Source of the DNA: Coffea arabica
Lineage: Eukaryota; Streptophyta; Magnoliopsida; Gentianales; Rubiaceae
Reading direction: 5' to 3'
DNA length: 64,000 bases
Assembly (NCBI RefSeq): GCF_036785885.1
Contig: NC_092312.1
Location: 10,806,001 to 10,870,000, forward strand
The position numbers and the translations under genes are program-made. How positions within the stretch are numbered: the first letter of the stretch is position 1; each line of letters starts with the position of its first letter. This document shows positions 12,737 through 25,489 of the stretch, one piece after another. The notes under the pieces are model-generated. The model was given only the letters and a program-made list of their open reading frames with translations, was not told where the DNA came from and searched no databases.

Positions 12737-14497
12737 TCAGGAATTCCAGAATCCATTAAAAATGTTACGGAATCTATTGGAGGAAAGCCTTCTGACAATC
12801 CTTTTTGCATCTGAGTTATCAGACTCCGCAAGCTTTTCAATCTTTTTGAGGTACCCTGAATTTGCAATTTTCTTTCTTGCGCTGTTGCAGCTGGTCAGTG
12901 ACATCAAAATGGAAAGCAGTAACTTTCTGTTACCTGAATTCATCTCCACTCGGTCAAGCTTTTGTAGAAGAAGTCCCACGTTCTGCTCATTCTGCACAAA
13001 TCTCTTTCTGTTTTTGGGTACTAAAATCATTGTATAGAGTGTTTCAGATGCCATTTCACACACCTCCAATGACTTAGAATCAAGAAATTGGACCAATTCA
13101 GGCATAAATCCAGCATCCCCCATTGCTTTCTTTGCTTCCTCTGACGTTCCACACAGCCAAAATGCAGCCTTTAATGCTAATTCTTGGAGTGAAACCTCCC
13201 TATCGTGAAGAAAATACATGATGTGATCCAAGAAACCATAATTTAACAATATGTTAAAACAATTGACAGAGGAAAAGCAAAAGCTCATGATGCCCTTTAA
13301 TGCCATCTCCCTTGCTTTTGAGGGGAATGATAATCTGGGATCCAAAACACGGACTAGTGCGCGAACCCCACCTTCTTTGACAATTATTTGCCTAATTGAT
13401 TCATCTCCTGAGGCCATTGTTAGAAGAATATCAATTGAACTTATTTGTGAAACTGCAGCACCATCTCTAGACCGTATCAGCTTGATAAAGACAGATATTG
13501 CTCCTTCTTCAACCATGAATTTCTTGATTTCTTCTACTCCAACAAGATTTTTCAACACCCCACAAGCCAATCCTACTAATTCACCAGAATTATCACCATT
13601 ATTGCATATTTTCATCAGGGCAGTAACCCCACCATGAGCTGAAATTGACCACGCATTATCTGAATTCTCAGTCAATTTCTGCAGACACCTTGCAGCAAAT
13701 TCTTTACTCGATTCACTCGCACTTTCCAAAACTCTGATCAGTGGAGCAATTATCCCCGCACCAACCAATACTCCCCTGTAAGCCTGAAACCCTGCAATCA
13801 CAGAAACTGCTTTTGCAGCCTCTTCTTGAATTTCAGTCTCATGTGAATCAAGAAAATTCACTAGAAGACCGACAAAATTCTCGATTTCCACCGCAATCTT
13901 GACATATTTGTCATCTTCTTGAATGACTTCATTGAAGCAAATCAACGCTTGTACCTTCATATCTGCAGAACCAATCTTGAGTCTTGACAATAAGTCCTTC
14001 ACATACAGCTTCATGTCATCTTTCGAAGCTCCAAGATTCGGCCTTGATAAAACTATTGCATAATTCTGAGTAAGCAATCCAAGAGTGTAAATATCAGATA
14101 GACTTTTAGTATAATCGCTCAATCTTGCACAAACTATATCCAGATCACTCTGCATGAGCAGCTTCCCACTAAAGGATAGCCTCAAACAGCTCTTTGCAAG
14201 ATCATCACAATCCTTAAGAGCATGAAGTATGGCCTTGAGAGTGCTAACAAGTGAAGGGTTGTCAATAGAATCACAGTTTTCTATAACCGTGAGGCTGGAA
14301 AGAAGTTCTTCAAGCCTGTCGCGAATAGATTGCCATTTTCCAGCAAAAACTTTTATGGAATGAGAGATAGAAATCAGTGAAGATATGACCTGAATTGCAT
14401 GCTCAATACTTCTCTGTTCCAGGGTTGATGATGATGATGATCCAGATGAATTTTCGGCTTGTTTCGTGTCTAGGCAGCTTCTGCTCTCTTCACCCAT
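12737..14497 (-). CDS. ARM (armadillo) repeat protein, intronless
   Basis: A 586-residue single-exon protein beginning at an ATG (14497) and ending at TAG (12737). The first ~25 residues are Ser-rich. Residues ~30-165 are helical with a conserved pattern (AGKWQSIRDRLEELLSSL, then a CDDLAKSC stretch) like the N-terminal UND-type helical domain of plant U-box/ARM proteins. Residues ~175-560 hold tandem ~42-residue armadillo repeats with typical glycines (EEGAISVFIKLI, KEGGVRALVRVL, DAGFMPELVQFL). There is no U-box, so no E3 activity is expected. Proteins of this layout are usually annotated only as ARM-repeat superfamily members in plants; ARM solenoids act as protein-binding scaffolds. The C-terminus is basic (RRLSSNRFRN). 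The partner and pathway are unknown. The frame is intact and looks functional. Confidence 0.9.
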   Translation of the reverse strand: MGEESRSCLDTKQAENSSGSSSSSTLEQRSIEHAIQVISSLISISHSIKVFAGKWQSIRDRLEELLSSLTVIENCDSIDNPSLVSTLKAILHALKDCDDLAKSCLRLSFSGKLLMQSDLDIVCARLSDYTKSLSDIYTLGLLTQNYAIVLSRPNLGASKDDMKLYVKDLLSRLKIGSADMKVQALICFNEVIQEDDKYVKIAVEIENFVGLLVNFLDSHETEIQEEAAKAVSVIAGFQAYRGVLVGAGIIAPLIRVLESASESSKEFAARCLQKLTENSDNAWSISAHGGVTALMKICNNGDNSGELVGLACGVLKNLVGVEEIKKFMVEEGAISVFIKLIRSRDGAAVSQISSIDILLTMASGDESIRQIIVKEGGVRALVRVLDPRLSFPSKAREMALKGIMSFCFSSVNCFNILLNYGFLDHIMYFLHDREVSLQELALKAAFWLCGTSEEAKKAMGDAGFMPELVQFLDSKSLEVCEMASETLYTMILVPKNRKRFVQNEQNVGLLLQKLDRVEMNSGNRKLLLSILMSLTSCNSARKKIANSGYLKKIEKLAESDNSDAKRIVRRLSSNRFRNIFNGFWNS

Positions 14498-15951
14498 ATT
14501 GGTACTAATTGCTCATTGGCTGAAAAGGGATGCTCATTTCTTTCCGGTCGCCGGGGGATTCAAGATTCCGGTGACAGTTGAGAGTGTAGTAAGGGTTAAG
14601 GATCTCATCAACTGAAGAGAATGACCAGGTCTCCTATACCGGATCTTATCTGCAGTACTCGTAGCGAGTGCATGTAGCTGAAACTGACAGGAGGGTGAAA
14701 CTACTATTATGGCCTTATACTTAGTATGGGAGCCTAATATCAATAGGGGAAATTGGAAGGGTAAATTATGAAATTTTGTGAGCCTAAAAGGGTTGCTTTG
14801 GTCGGTTGAGTTGAGGGGTTTGCAACAGTTAAGGGATGAGCATGAGAAATAATAGGACAACTTGTTTGAGAAATATGCAAATGGTAGGAATCGGAAGTTT
14901 CTCTGCCTTCTAACATGGAAGGACATCTATGGGTTAATTTACCTAATTGTTCTTGTCACGATCTAATATTTTGGTCCTATTTTTAGAAAAAGAAGTTTTG
15001 GTCCTAAAAGATGAAAGTATTCTCTTTATTTTGAACTTTGCGTAAAGTTGTTTAACAGAAAAATAACTTCTATAAAAGTTGTTTAAAGTGGTAAAAAGAT
15101 GGCACTATTTGTTCTTACCTTTTAGTGGCATTCTTTTGAGGATAAATTAAGTTATAATTGGAGATACAAAAATATACTAAATGCTTGTAAGTGGGCTCGA
15201 GTTTGAGACGTCTCACTCGCACTTCTTTCTCACGAACCCTCGATCTATTTTCCTCCCCTGATCGTCTGGTTACGTCAGTTTAATATAGCAAGGATATTAA
15301 CAAGATTTAAGTTCCTTACACACAATTGTTGAGGAAAAAAGGGGTTGAAATCACCTTAGTTCACGCAACAAAAAACCAGTATTTCATTTTCTATTGGTTC
15401 TTGATTAGTGGGGATGCAGGGCGCAAGGAGGGGGTACTGGTGAATGGTGATAATGAAGGATCTTCGTTACCCATCGAATTTTTTGATCCCAAAACTGGAA
15501 TGTATAACCATTTTGCTCTGAATCTTTGTGGGTTTTGGATTCTTGTTGGGGGAGTTGGGCGAAGATGAGACAGTGAAGCTAGGTGCTACATGAGCGATAA
15601 CAACTGATATCTAAGATGAGCATGTACAAGTTAAAGCCAGATTAATACCTAACCCTAAACATATTGTTGAAAGTTGTCTAGGACTGATGACAAGGTGACA
15701 TTGAGTTCAACAAAAAGACAGAGGGGGGCCAAAAAAAGAAAAGAAAAGAAAAGAAAAAATCCAAACTAGTGAGCTGTCTTGAAGAGAGAATACAAGAAAG
15801 AAAGCGACATTATTGTTGTTTTGCCTCAAAATTCTTTGTACAATTAAAATAATCAGGAACCTGTTAGACATCCTACGGATATATAGGGAATTCGGTACCA
15901 CAAAACAAATTCCTAAGATTTTTTAATGTAACCTAACTACCTAAGTAGAGC

Positions 15952-16208
15952 AACCAACTCCCTCTAGATGAGTTAGCCACCACATTAATTGTGGAATGGG
16001 AGGTCAAGGGTTCAAACTTTGTTTTCCATCAATGTGCCTTAATATGAGCTTTGTCCTAAATCTATAGGAGTGTTTGGTGCACCCGTGTGGTTTGATGGTG
16101 GTTCAGTCTCCGTCAGGTTCCCCCGATTCAGTTGAGTCTCCCCACATAGCAGATCCCCCCGCCCCTCTAGGAGTAGAAGTAGACTAGACATGTGCCGTTA
16201 CGAAAAAA
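15952..16208 (+). mobile_element. tRNA-derived SINE with 17-bp target duplication
   Basis: The element is flanked by perfect 17-bp direct repeats, aactacctaagtagagc, at 15935-15951 and 16209-16225. The 5' part contains TGAGTTAGCCACC (about 15969-15982, A-box-like), and GGTTCAAAC at 16009-16017 matches the pol III B-box core. The spacing of ~40 bp suits a tRNA-like promoter. The 3' end reads GTGCCGTTACG followed by A7. Size (~257 bp), tail and target duplication together make a SINE the clear call. The intact duplication suggests a fairly recent insertion. Confidence 0.9.
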
Positions 16209-19200
16209 AACTACCTAAGTAGAGCGGTACAGCTGAAATTTGTTACGGTCAGCAAGAAAGTATTAATGTATATTTTGTATACGTTCTTTTGGTTGTATTC
16301 ATTCATCTGGTAGATTACGTTTGTCAAAACCTTTTCCTGATTTATGGTATAGGTCCTACTGATTCTTCGGGCATAAGTTGGCTTGCAAAGGTTAATTAAT
16401 GTATAGACGTTTCGTGGGATGGAAAATATTTATTTCGTGCACGTTATAACTAATGATATATTCAGGTTTTCAAGAATGATTAGTAACTCAGAATCCGGGG
16501 GATTCTGCAGTTTGGCACTACACTAGTGCAGCAGGAAATGCAGTAAAATCTATACCTTCCTTCTTAAGTATTGCTGAGGTGCGAAGAATAGAATACCTGT
16601 TAAAAAAATTCCATACCCAAAATAGTGAGGCCAAATTTGCATTTGGTCCAAATTTCCCGTGCCATTTTCCCAGTGCAAATTAGAGGTCAAAGAAAATCTT
16701 GATTTGGGAAATATCAGCAATGGTCTGCTGAAGTTCACTTTGATTTATCATTTATATACACATACATACCAAGCCACAAAAAGCGTGACGGCTAAGTATG
16801 GAAAGGAAAGATGCCGAAGCAAAGACAATTAACATTCAACTGGGAAAAACGTGAGGGATAATGGACCACCCTCATAAGGACACCCTTCTTGATTAGGTGA
16901 AAAGGGCAAAGAAAGGAAGGGGGGGGGGCAGCTTTCAATGCCCCTCAGTGTAGAGATGACACCACCTCACCCCACCATGTGAACCCCTCTTTGTTCTATT
17001 CCCCAAGCTCCGGTGCCTCACCTTTTCACTAGGAAATCAAGATTATGTATTGTATCCTCACCTCACAAGATAAAAATAAACAGAACTATTATTACCTCCT
17101 TGATGAGTTTAATTACAAAGTGTGATCCTAGAAACTAACCGGTCAAACAAATTGGCTTTGGTAATCTGGCATATCTAAACATTCAAGTCAAGTATTGGCT
17201 TTAGTAATGGTGAAAAACGGGCATCACAAAACACAGCATACATTGAAAACGTACTATTTGTGATATGGTTGGATGCCTAATTTACTACTAATTCATAGTG
17301 TTCGCTAAGTGACAAAATTAGCATGGATTGCTTTGTTGGTCACGGATTGTTATTTTTATAGAAAGAGCTTTTCAGCCTTTCTTGTCTACGGCATTGCATT
17401 TCTAACAAAGTTTTGAAGAATAACTTTACTGCCATGCCAAATTGGACTAAAGTAGCGGAGCATCTGCATCAATTCTATTTGTTAACTTATCCTGAAGGGC
17501 TTTCTAACTTGCAAGCGTGCAGGCCGACCAATTCACCCATTAAATGTTTGTCGAAATCCAACTAAGAGTCTTATTCCCAATCATTAGATTAATTTGAACT
17601 TAATTTCTTTTCCCATTTGCTTACTTTATTATTCTATGGTAACATTTTGCTGCCACGTGCATTACTTTACCATATAAAGTAAAATTCGGAAAGAATTTGC
17701 TTGTGAAGCAATTACTACTACATACTTATTATACTGCACACGACTTGGAGGAAATTTGATTTTCTCTTCTAGATGATTGTTATTATGCGAAAATCAAATC
17801 ATCAGAGTATAATTACCTTAACATCTCTTTACACCCTTCATTTTCGAAGATTGCGACGTGAGGCAAATAAAGGGCCAAACTGTTGTTGTCTAATGGTGAA
17901 GAAATTATGAGGGGAGAAGCACAGGCTTGCTGCATCAACCATATGCTGTGGTGGTCTTTGAATGCGGATCCAAAGGTTAGGTAGAAAGGGCGATATGTGA
18001 GAGATGGAACAAAAATCCAGTGATCATATTCAAGACACCTTTGAGTGGAGAGGAAGCGAAATTCATAGCTGAACGTCCTCTGCTACCAAATACCTTAGCT
18101 TCGAAGTAAAAAACTACTACATGTTACAATTTCATAGGCTCATATGCATTCTCCAGCTTCATCATGCAAAGACCACTAGAAAAACGAAGGGCCAAAAAAC
18201 ACAAAGAGAGAAAGGAGAATTTATTATAAATGAGTGCTTGCAAAAAATCAACGAAAAAGTAGATCCAAATAATGCAATCATCATTTGCCGTACAAAGGGC
18301 TTGAATTTGTTTCAACAGCTAATACTCAGAAAGGGCTTGGGGGTTGTTAAAGCTTGGATTTGTCCAAGTGTTAGATTTTTTTTTTTTTTCTTCTTCAAAG
18401 TAAATCCTCAAGAAAGTTGTTAAGCAACAATTCCCCGGAAGATCAAGAGATGACGAGGGCCTGATGGACTGGTCATAGAAATAAAAATCAACTGAGTTTC
18501 CTCTAGCAATTAATAGTGCCAAAAGAAAATGGAAATACTAGATGGTATAGCAATAAAAACTTTCGGAATTAGTTAAAATGTGCTTTAATTAGCTGCCATG
18601 ATGTGACCGATCAAGGGCTGTTGGCTTGTTGCAATTGTTGGTACGGACACTTGCAAGAGGATATATAATATAGTAGTGTTCTATTACGCTCTCTCGAGTC
18701 TTTTTCATTCAAGCCTCAAGGGAACCACCAGCCATTTGCATTTGCTAGTTAGTCAGCTTTGAAGTTGTGCGACGAGATGAGCCAAACCCATGAATCTCAT
18801 GGCGTTGTGCAATTTTTTGGTTGCTGCATGGTGCATTTCATGACTTCAATTGCCATTTGCCAACTGCAGATTGCTAACTGTTGGCTATATATTGGGTTTC
18901 TAGAATTTAGGATGATACTGCAGATCAATATTTGTATAATGGTCGGTAGGAACTGCTTATTCTCGAACGAAATTAAAAAAGAAGCTCAACTTTGTGCAGC
19001 AGCATGTTCATGTAGAATGTCCTGCACATATGCTCTCTGACCAGTCTAGTTCACACTAAACATTGTTTAATCAGGTGCACCAATAGGTATCATATCAAAT
19101 TACCTGATTTACAAGTCATGAAACATTTTGGACAATACCTTTTTAACTGTGAACACAGACATGATTGAAATTGAACAGACGGACGTACACCGTAGATAGA

Positions 19201-19964
19201 TAATATAGGAGCGTTGAGATTGGAGGATCGGATTCTATTATGGTCTACGTCTTGATAGGTGATTTGACACGATTGTTTCTTCTTAATTGCTTGATATCTA
19301 AAACAATTATATGGTCTTAGCATAGTGTTTAACTGCTAGATCAGTCTTCATCTTAGGTCGCAAGTCATTGCGGTGGTTTATGCTAGATATAGCTTAGGGG
19401 TCATCCACCAGATCTGCATAGTGTTTCATAGGCTAATTAAGATAAATGGTTATTATTGGCCTAGAAGGTCAAATCAAGGCAACCTACCATACTAAAGATT
19501 GCTTAAAATTTTCTTGAAATTGAACAGTGGAACCACATACAGACACATACACACAAATTAAACGGGTAGCATTCCCTAATCACTTATGAGTAATGTATTA
19601 GGGTAATGTTGAAGAACCAAACATATTATATATAGGTTAATAACTGTGTTGGTCAAATTATAATCCAACTGAATTGGTAGGAAAATTGATCAGGTGAGGT
19701 GATCTTGAGGTTCTTAAGTTGATTCTTGATCGCAATCCTTTTTCCCTTCCCCTTTTGTAAAGTTTGAAGTCTCTCTATAAACCAAAAAAAAAATATTGAA
19801 GTTTGTCCAAAGTGGGTTTGTGCAGAACCAATCAGGTTACACTTACAAGTGGTTTCTTTTTCTTTAACTACTGATATTGAAAAGCCAAAAGAATTTTATT
19901 TATTTATTTATTCATTTTTGTGGTGGAGAGAGAAAGCAAAAGAAGCTTGCTACTTCATAGAAGT

Positions 19965-19990
19965 TCTTTTTTTTTTTTTTTTGGAAAAAG
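19965..19990 (-). mobile_element. Micro-retroinsertion: poly(T) flanked by 14-bp target duplication
   Basis: A 26-bp insert (TC, T17, then GGAAAAAG) lies between perfect direct repeats tacttcatagaagt at 19951-19964 and 19991-20004. Read on the minus strand it is a few bases followed by a poly(A) tail, as expected for a nearly completely 5'-truncated SINE or LINE copy. Confidence 0.75.
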
Positions 19991-20490
19991 TACTTCATAG
20001 AAGTCCCACAGCCCCCACCCCCCCCCCTCCGGGTCCTCGGCCGTCCACCGCCACCTCCCCATCCCCAGTAACCACCCTTGCCAGAAAAAAAAAAAAAAAA
20101 AAAGGTGATGGAGCATTGGTGGGCCGTTGTCCAACAAGCCTTCCTCCCTGATTGGGTCTAACAATTTGGTTGGGGTTTGGGATATACATTGGGTGGCTAT
20201 CCACTAATGGCACGCAGACTCTTCTCAAGACCTAGGACATGGATAATTTATATGATCTACTTGGACTTCTCCGATCATTTTTCATCTACAATTATTAACA
20301 CTCTCAGAATTACATATCCTTGCACAGGTGGTGTAAAAAAAAAAAATTTTTTTTAAAACACAAACAGGTCCTATAATCTTTGTTAAAATTAAAAATCTTA
20401 TTTTTGCACGTATGATATGCTTGAGAGAGAGAAAAATTTACACCCCTGCGGCACTCAAGTAAAGTAGTGCTACGGTGTTTATTTATTTAT

Positions 20491-20810
20491 TGTTGAATTA
20501 GTGCTGTCCAGTCAACAGCATTTAGGTTCTTGTCTTATTGGCAGTGTCTTTGGGAAATGAAACAGGGAAAGATTGCATTCTTGTGTGTAATTTTGTTTGT
20601 GGTTTTCAACAAAACAAGTTGAACTGGTTTTTGTCTTTTGTATATATTTATATTTTTGGGGGGGGGGGGGGGGATGAATTAGTATCTTCCTGTCAACAGC
20701 ATTTAGTCCTCGTCTTACTGGCTGTCTTTAGGAAATGAAACAAGGATAGACAGCATTCTTCTGTGTAATTTTGTATGTTGTTTTCAACAAAATGAAGTTG
20801 GAACAGGTTG
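20491..20810. repeat. ~135-bp direct duplication separated by a G16 tract
   Basis: A segment with GTCAACAGCATTTAG and GGAAATGAAACA motifs at 20491-20632 is repeated with scattered changes at 20673-20810. A 16-base G run (20658-20673) directly precedes the second copy. There is no target duplication or tail, so this is probably a local tandem duplication. The open frame spanning it is not credible as a gene. Confidence 0.75.
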
Positions 20811-22274
20811 CATTGGATCTTCATAAGTAAATAAAGAAACTATTCCTTCTTTATGTTGACAGTATGACAATAATGGGGAAGTAATTCCAGTGCAGATAAG
20901 GGCAGCAACAATGGAATTACTGCACAAGATCTCACCCCGAAAATTAATAAACCACGACACAGGAGGGCCAAAAAGGACTGGAAGTTTTAGAATGACAAAC
21001 TGGGAAGAAGCTCAAGGGAAATGGCTATTCCTGTGTCTTGATCATGCCACCTCTAAAGATGTAGCCCATTTTGGCACTTTGGTTTTGGAATTCACCTTAC
21101 ATATCTATCTCTCTAGAGGCAAGGCATTTTTCTCAGTCGATTGCATTTCTTGATAGCTGGAGTACTTGCATGTATGATGATTCTTCAGTCATCGGATGCA
21201 AATACAACCAACTCCACGGCAATTGAAGCAGGAGGGCCTTACAATCCTTCCTTGCCTTTTGTTGTTATCCCGCTCCTCCATGCAAAGCGAACAGATAATA
21301 TACTTGAAAGAGCCATCAGTCAAGAACTAGTGGACTTTTTTAGTTTCTTTACCACTACTATAACATTCATTCAATAATCAGATCCCAGCTGGAAGACTGC
21401 TAGGAAGTTATTCATCGTAAACCTGCATAAACCCTGCATGCACGACTTGTTACTTTTTGTTCGTGCCTCAAAAACTATGGGGAAACTAACAAAATAACAT
21501 GAACAGCCTATGGGGAAACTGACAGCACAAAGTGCAAGAGAAGATGATTACCCCGGGCACAGATACCAGGGACATTCAATGCAGGCTTTTGAGCTTGTCA
21601 GCTGAATATGAATATATTTTATATCCAAATTCACAGCAAGTCAGATGTGTGTGATTCAAGAGGAAAAAGCTCCAATACTGTCAGCCAGGCTTGGCAGCTT
21701 GTCTTTAATATAGCAAATTCAAGAGCATATTATACTCAGGACTCAGCTTATACAATTTATCTAACACCTTAGTGTTGGCTCAGCCTTTTTATTATTATTT
21801 TTTTCCTGTGTTGCTTCAACCCATTTATTGATATCCTATCACATAGTTAAACTCATGGGGCATGTGGTACCACATATGCAATGCCAGCAAATTTTTACAA
21901 TTTTCACTTGGAGATGAGGCAACCAGATTGTTTCAAAGATCCAATAACATCAAAGTTATCAAGGTAACTAGCAGAACTCTCCAGAAGCACATCTTTTTAT
22001 TCCTATGCATTGACAACAAGAGTTTTTTATAACATGTTCAATAAATTATCAAGGCTTCACTGCTAGTGTAGAAGTGCTATATCCAGGATATGTCCAATAT
22101 GATTATGAACACAGCAGATATCAGAACAAGGATTGCCCCTGCCAATGAACTAATGAACCAACCTTAACACGTGTTCTTGAATATGTACGAGTCTGCTGTA
22201 AAAAATCACAAACCAGATGCACATGCACATACCTTCAAAGAAAAAGATGACCAAGAACTGATTACCTTAGAATC

Positions 22275-25200
22275 TCACAGGGTAAGAACAAATGGTGGGG
22301 CGTCCCTTCTTGGCCCAGCTACAGAACGATATACATAAACTTTGTCCACATGGCTATCATCTTCCTCGTCTTTCATGACCTCTACATTCAATCTTGGCAT
22401 CTCCTTTGCAAGTAAACGACAACCATTCATTGTTACATTGCATGCTGACATCCAGAGCGAACGCATTGATTCATATTTCTTCAACCCAGACAGTAGTGCA
22501 GCATTTCCAAATGGGCAATCTCTAATTTCAAGCTTCCTCAGCTTTGGACAACCACCAAGCACACACTGCATACCCCAATCACTGCGGCCAGCAAAAGCCA
22601 CCGAGAGAGTCTCAAGATTCTTAGCGTACTTCCCAATGTATTCAAATGTCAGGTCAGTTAAGAGGCCTGAAACTGCAAGCCGCTGAAGCTTAGTGCAAGT
22701 CTTTACCACAGCACCAAAAGCCTCATCCATGGGTTCATCTGTCAGGTAATCTGGCTGGCCTGGATTCATTATGCAGAGACGAAAATGGGTAAAATCAGGG
22801 CAGTTCTGCACTATAGTTGCAACTGCAGCATTAGTCATCTGCTGACAAAAGTAGAGAACATAGTGGAGTTTGCGGCACCCATGAGAAACAGCCAGAAAAC
22901 CTGACTCAGTCACGCCATGGTTCATATCTTGATCAAAAGGATGTGCAGGGAAGACCCTGATTTCTTCAAGCAAGGGACAGCAGGATCCTACAGCTTCTAG
23001 TCCCTTGTCTTCAACAGTATCAAGAACCTGTATCAGAGCATTCACATATGAGAATGCAAATTCCATGAGCATAGCATATTCAGTGTACATCAAGCAACAA
23101 ATCTCAATATATCTTTTTCACGTGTAGAAAATTTGGTGGTTTTAACAGTCTTATATTCAACTCAGAGTAAGCACTGAGGTTTTCTAAGTTAAACAACTCA
23201 TTTCTTGTATAAGTGAATTTAAGCTTTGTCAGAGGTGTATAGATGAAATGTCATGAACAGAGAGTACATATGCATATCTGAGCTTCAGGGGCAATGCATT
23301 CCCATCTCCCAAGCAACAAGTATGAAAAAAAATAAGGATACTAGTAAAAAGAAACCTTTCAAACAAATCATCAAGAAGTAGACAAATTGTGCACTACTGT
23401 ATCAGACATCAGCAAGACGAACACATTGAAAACATGAGGGATTGTGTAATAGAAAAGCTCAGTTTTATACAAATGACTTAAAAAGTTTTATATTTTGTGC
23501 TGATAGTTCAGATTGGTGACTAGTAGAGAAGATTGTTCACTTGGCCAATGTCTGAACACCAAATTGTTCATGGTTTTCATGATGTCAGCAATTACTATGT
23601 TCGATAATCCTCCAGTCTTGATCATTCATTCGGTGTTGCAGTTTTAACAGATTCCAATGAAAGGAATTGATTGTGCAGAATCTAAGCAACTTCAAACGCA
23701 AAGTTTCTTACCCAGAGGCACCGCAGGTTAGGGCAGTGAGCAATTAACTTTGTGAATTCATCACTACGAAGGGTTGCATAGCTCAAATTCAAGAAAGTCA
23801 GACTGGAACAAGCTGGATATAGAACATGGAGATAGATGTAAGAGGCATCCCATAATCCAGCGAGGATTTGCAGGTTTTTACAGTTTCTGAATGCATTCTC
23901 AAGCTCCACACAATGGTGAGACATGAGTTCTTGCTGGAAAGAACCGGTACCAAGCTCCATAAGCTGAGGTGCCCGCACAAGTAGGCGCTGTAACTGGTCT
24001 AAGCCAATGCCTTTATTGACCTTCAAGACCTTTAAAGATTTGCACCTACTGACAAGTCTCTCAAGGGCATCAAAACTGACCTCGCTGTTCAGGCTGGCAA
24101 AGTTCAGTATTTCCAGTGATGTAAAGTTATCAGGAAAGGCACTTAGCCAACTTCCACTTATGTCATCGATCCCATTCTCCTGTATGTCCATCTCAGTTAG
24201 TTTCCTGCAAGCCAAATTACAAGTTATATTCTCATTAGGGAGGGAAAAAAAAATGAAAAGAACAAAAAAAGAAGGCTTTAGGATCATCAAGGGAAAAAGA
24301 TAGATCTGGACATAAAAGATGATAAACTGTTGAAACACCAAAGTTGAAGAGCAGTATATGATGTACAAGAATGTTCAGTTTCATTGATGAAATTCACCAA
24401 AGAGTGATGGAGAAGTAATTGACGAGTCAGAATTTGTAATATGGAATATCTGAGGCGAGGCTGATAATTTTTAATGCTGACTCATGTTCTGAAGAAGACG
24501 TGGAGCATTTTCTAAGAAAATGACAAGATGCCAAATTGCCAATTATGAGTAGATCCAAGTTTTACTAAACTACATATGCTTCACAAGACTGAATTTCCTG
24601 TGTGGTTCTCTCTCTTAGCCATGAAAATGAATGTCAGTGGAAACCACGTAGTGGTAACAAACTAATTTGGTAAAACCTCTAATGATAATCAAAAGCGAAA
24701 TAACTTCCAGTTGCTTTAATCCGTCTGATTTTTCAGCAGCAAAAGACACTCCTAAGGAAAAAAGAATATAAGTACAAAGAGAAGGTCTTTCCTCAGAGAG
24801 AATGATACCAAACCCTACAACAAGATGCAACGAAATATCAATGAAAATAAAGAATATCGAATAATCAATTGTAATGTAAAAATTCCAGGTTTGCTAATAT
24901 GAATTACAAGACATCCAAAGTATCCTGATAGAATTTTCATCTTCCAGGTTGACAGCATTTTGACTTATGATACTCCATTTGTTCAGGGCAGTAAGCAGAC
25001 TTGCCTTGGCATATATAGATTGGGCCAAATAACTGAGAAAAGATCTTTGCATATCAACATTTCTACTTCCAACATTTGTATTGAAATGGAATTATCTGAA
25101 CTCAGCAAAACAGACAACTTTTCCAGCAAAGAATAAATAGCTTGTCGGATTTCAAGGCAAATGCGGCCTGCCTTGTACAGTGAGAATGACCGTATCTGTA

Positions 25201-25458
25201 TAAACTATGGTATCAAGGACAATCTATCCATTGAATGCTCCTCAACAGGTCAAACGTCACATCCAGAAATCAACAGCAAAAGGAAGAGAAAAAGAACCCA
25301 TAAAGTAGAAGCACTCAACTTCCACTACTACTACTCTGTTTTGTACAGGGAAAGCAAGAAAACAAAAACCCCTCCTATCTATCTCCTCCATAACTTTCCC
25401 AGATAATTTATACATATCAAACCATAAACAGTTTTCTCAACTTTTCTGATCCATGAAC

Positions 25459-25489
<31 letters not shown>

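Larger units (their letters stand above)
14498..22274. other. Long intergenic spacer, no supported gene
   Basis: 14498-14930 is the presumed promoter and 5' UTR of the ARM gene. The rest is AT-rich, with one SINE (15952-16208), a micro-retroinsertion (19965-19990), C- and G-homopolymer tracts (near 20020 and 20658-20673) and a duplicated segment (20491-20810). An open frame at 20890-21153 on the plus strand shows no family resemblance. 21500-22274 probably includes the 3' UTR of the auxin-receptor gene. Confidence 0.55.

Noticed and set aside
20890..21153. Plus-strand open frame with mixed composition
   Set aside because: No similarity to a family I know and no neighbouring exons in frame.
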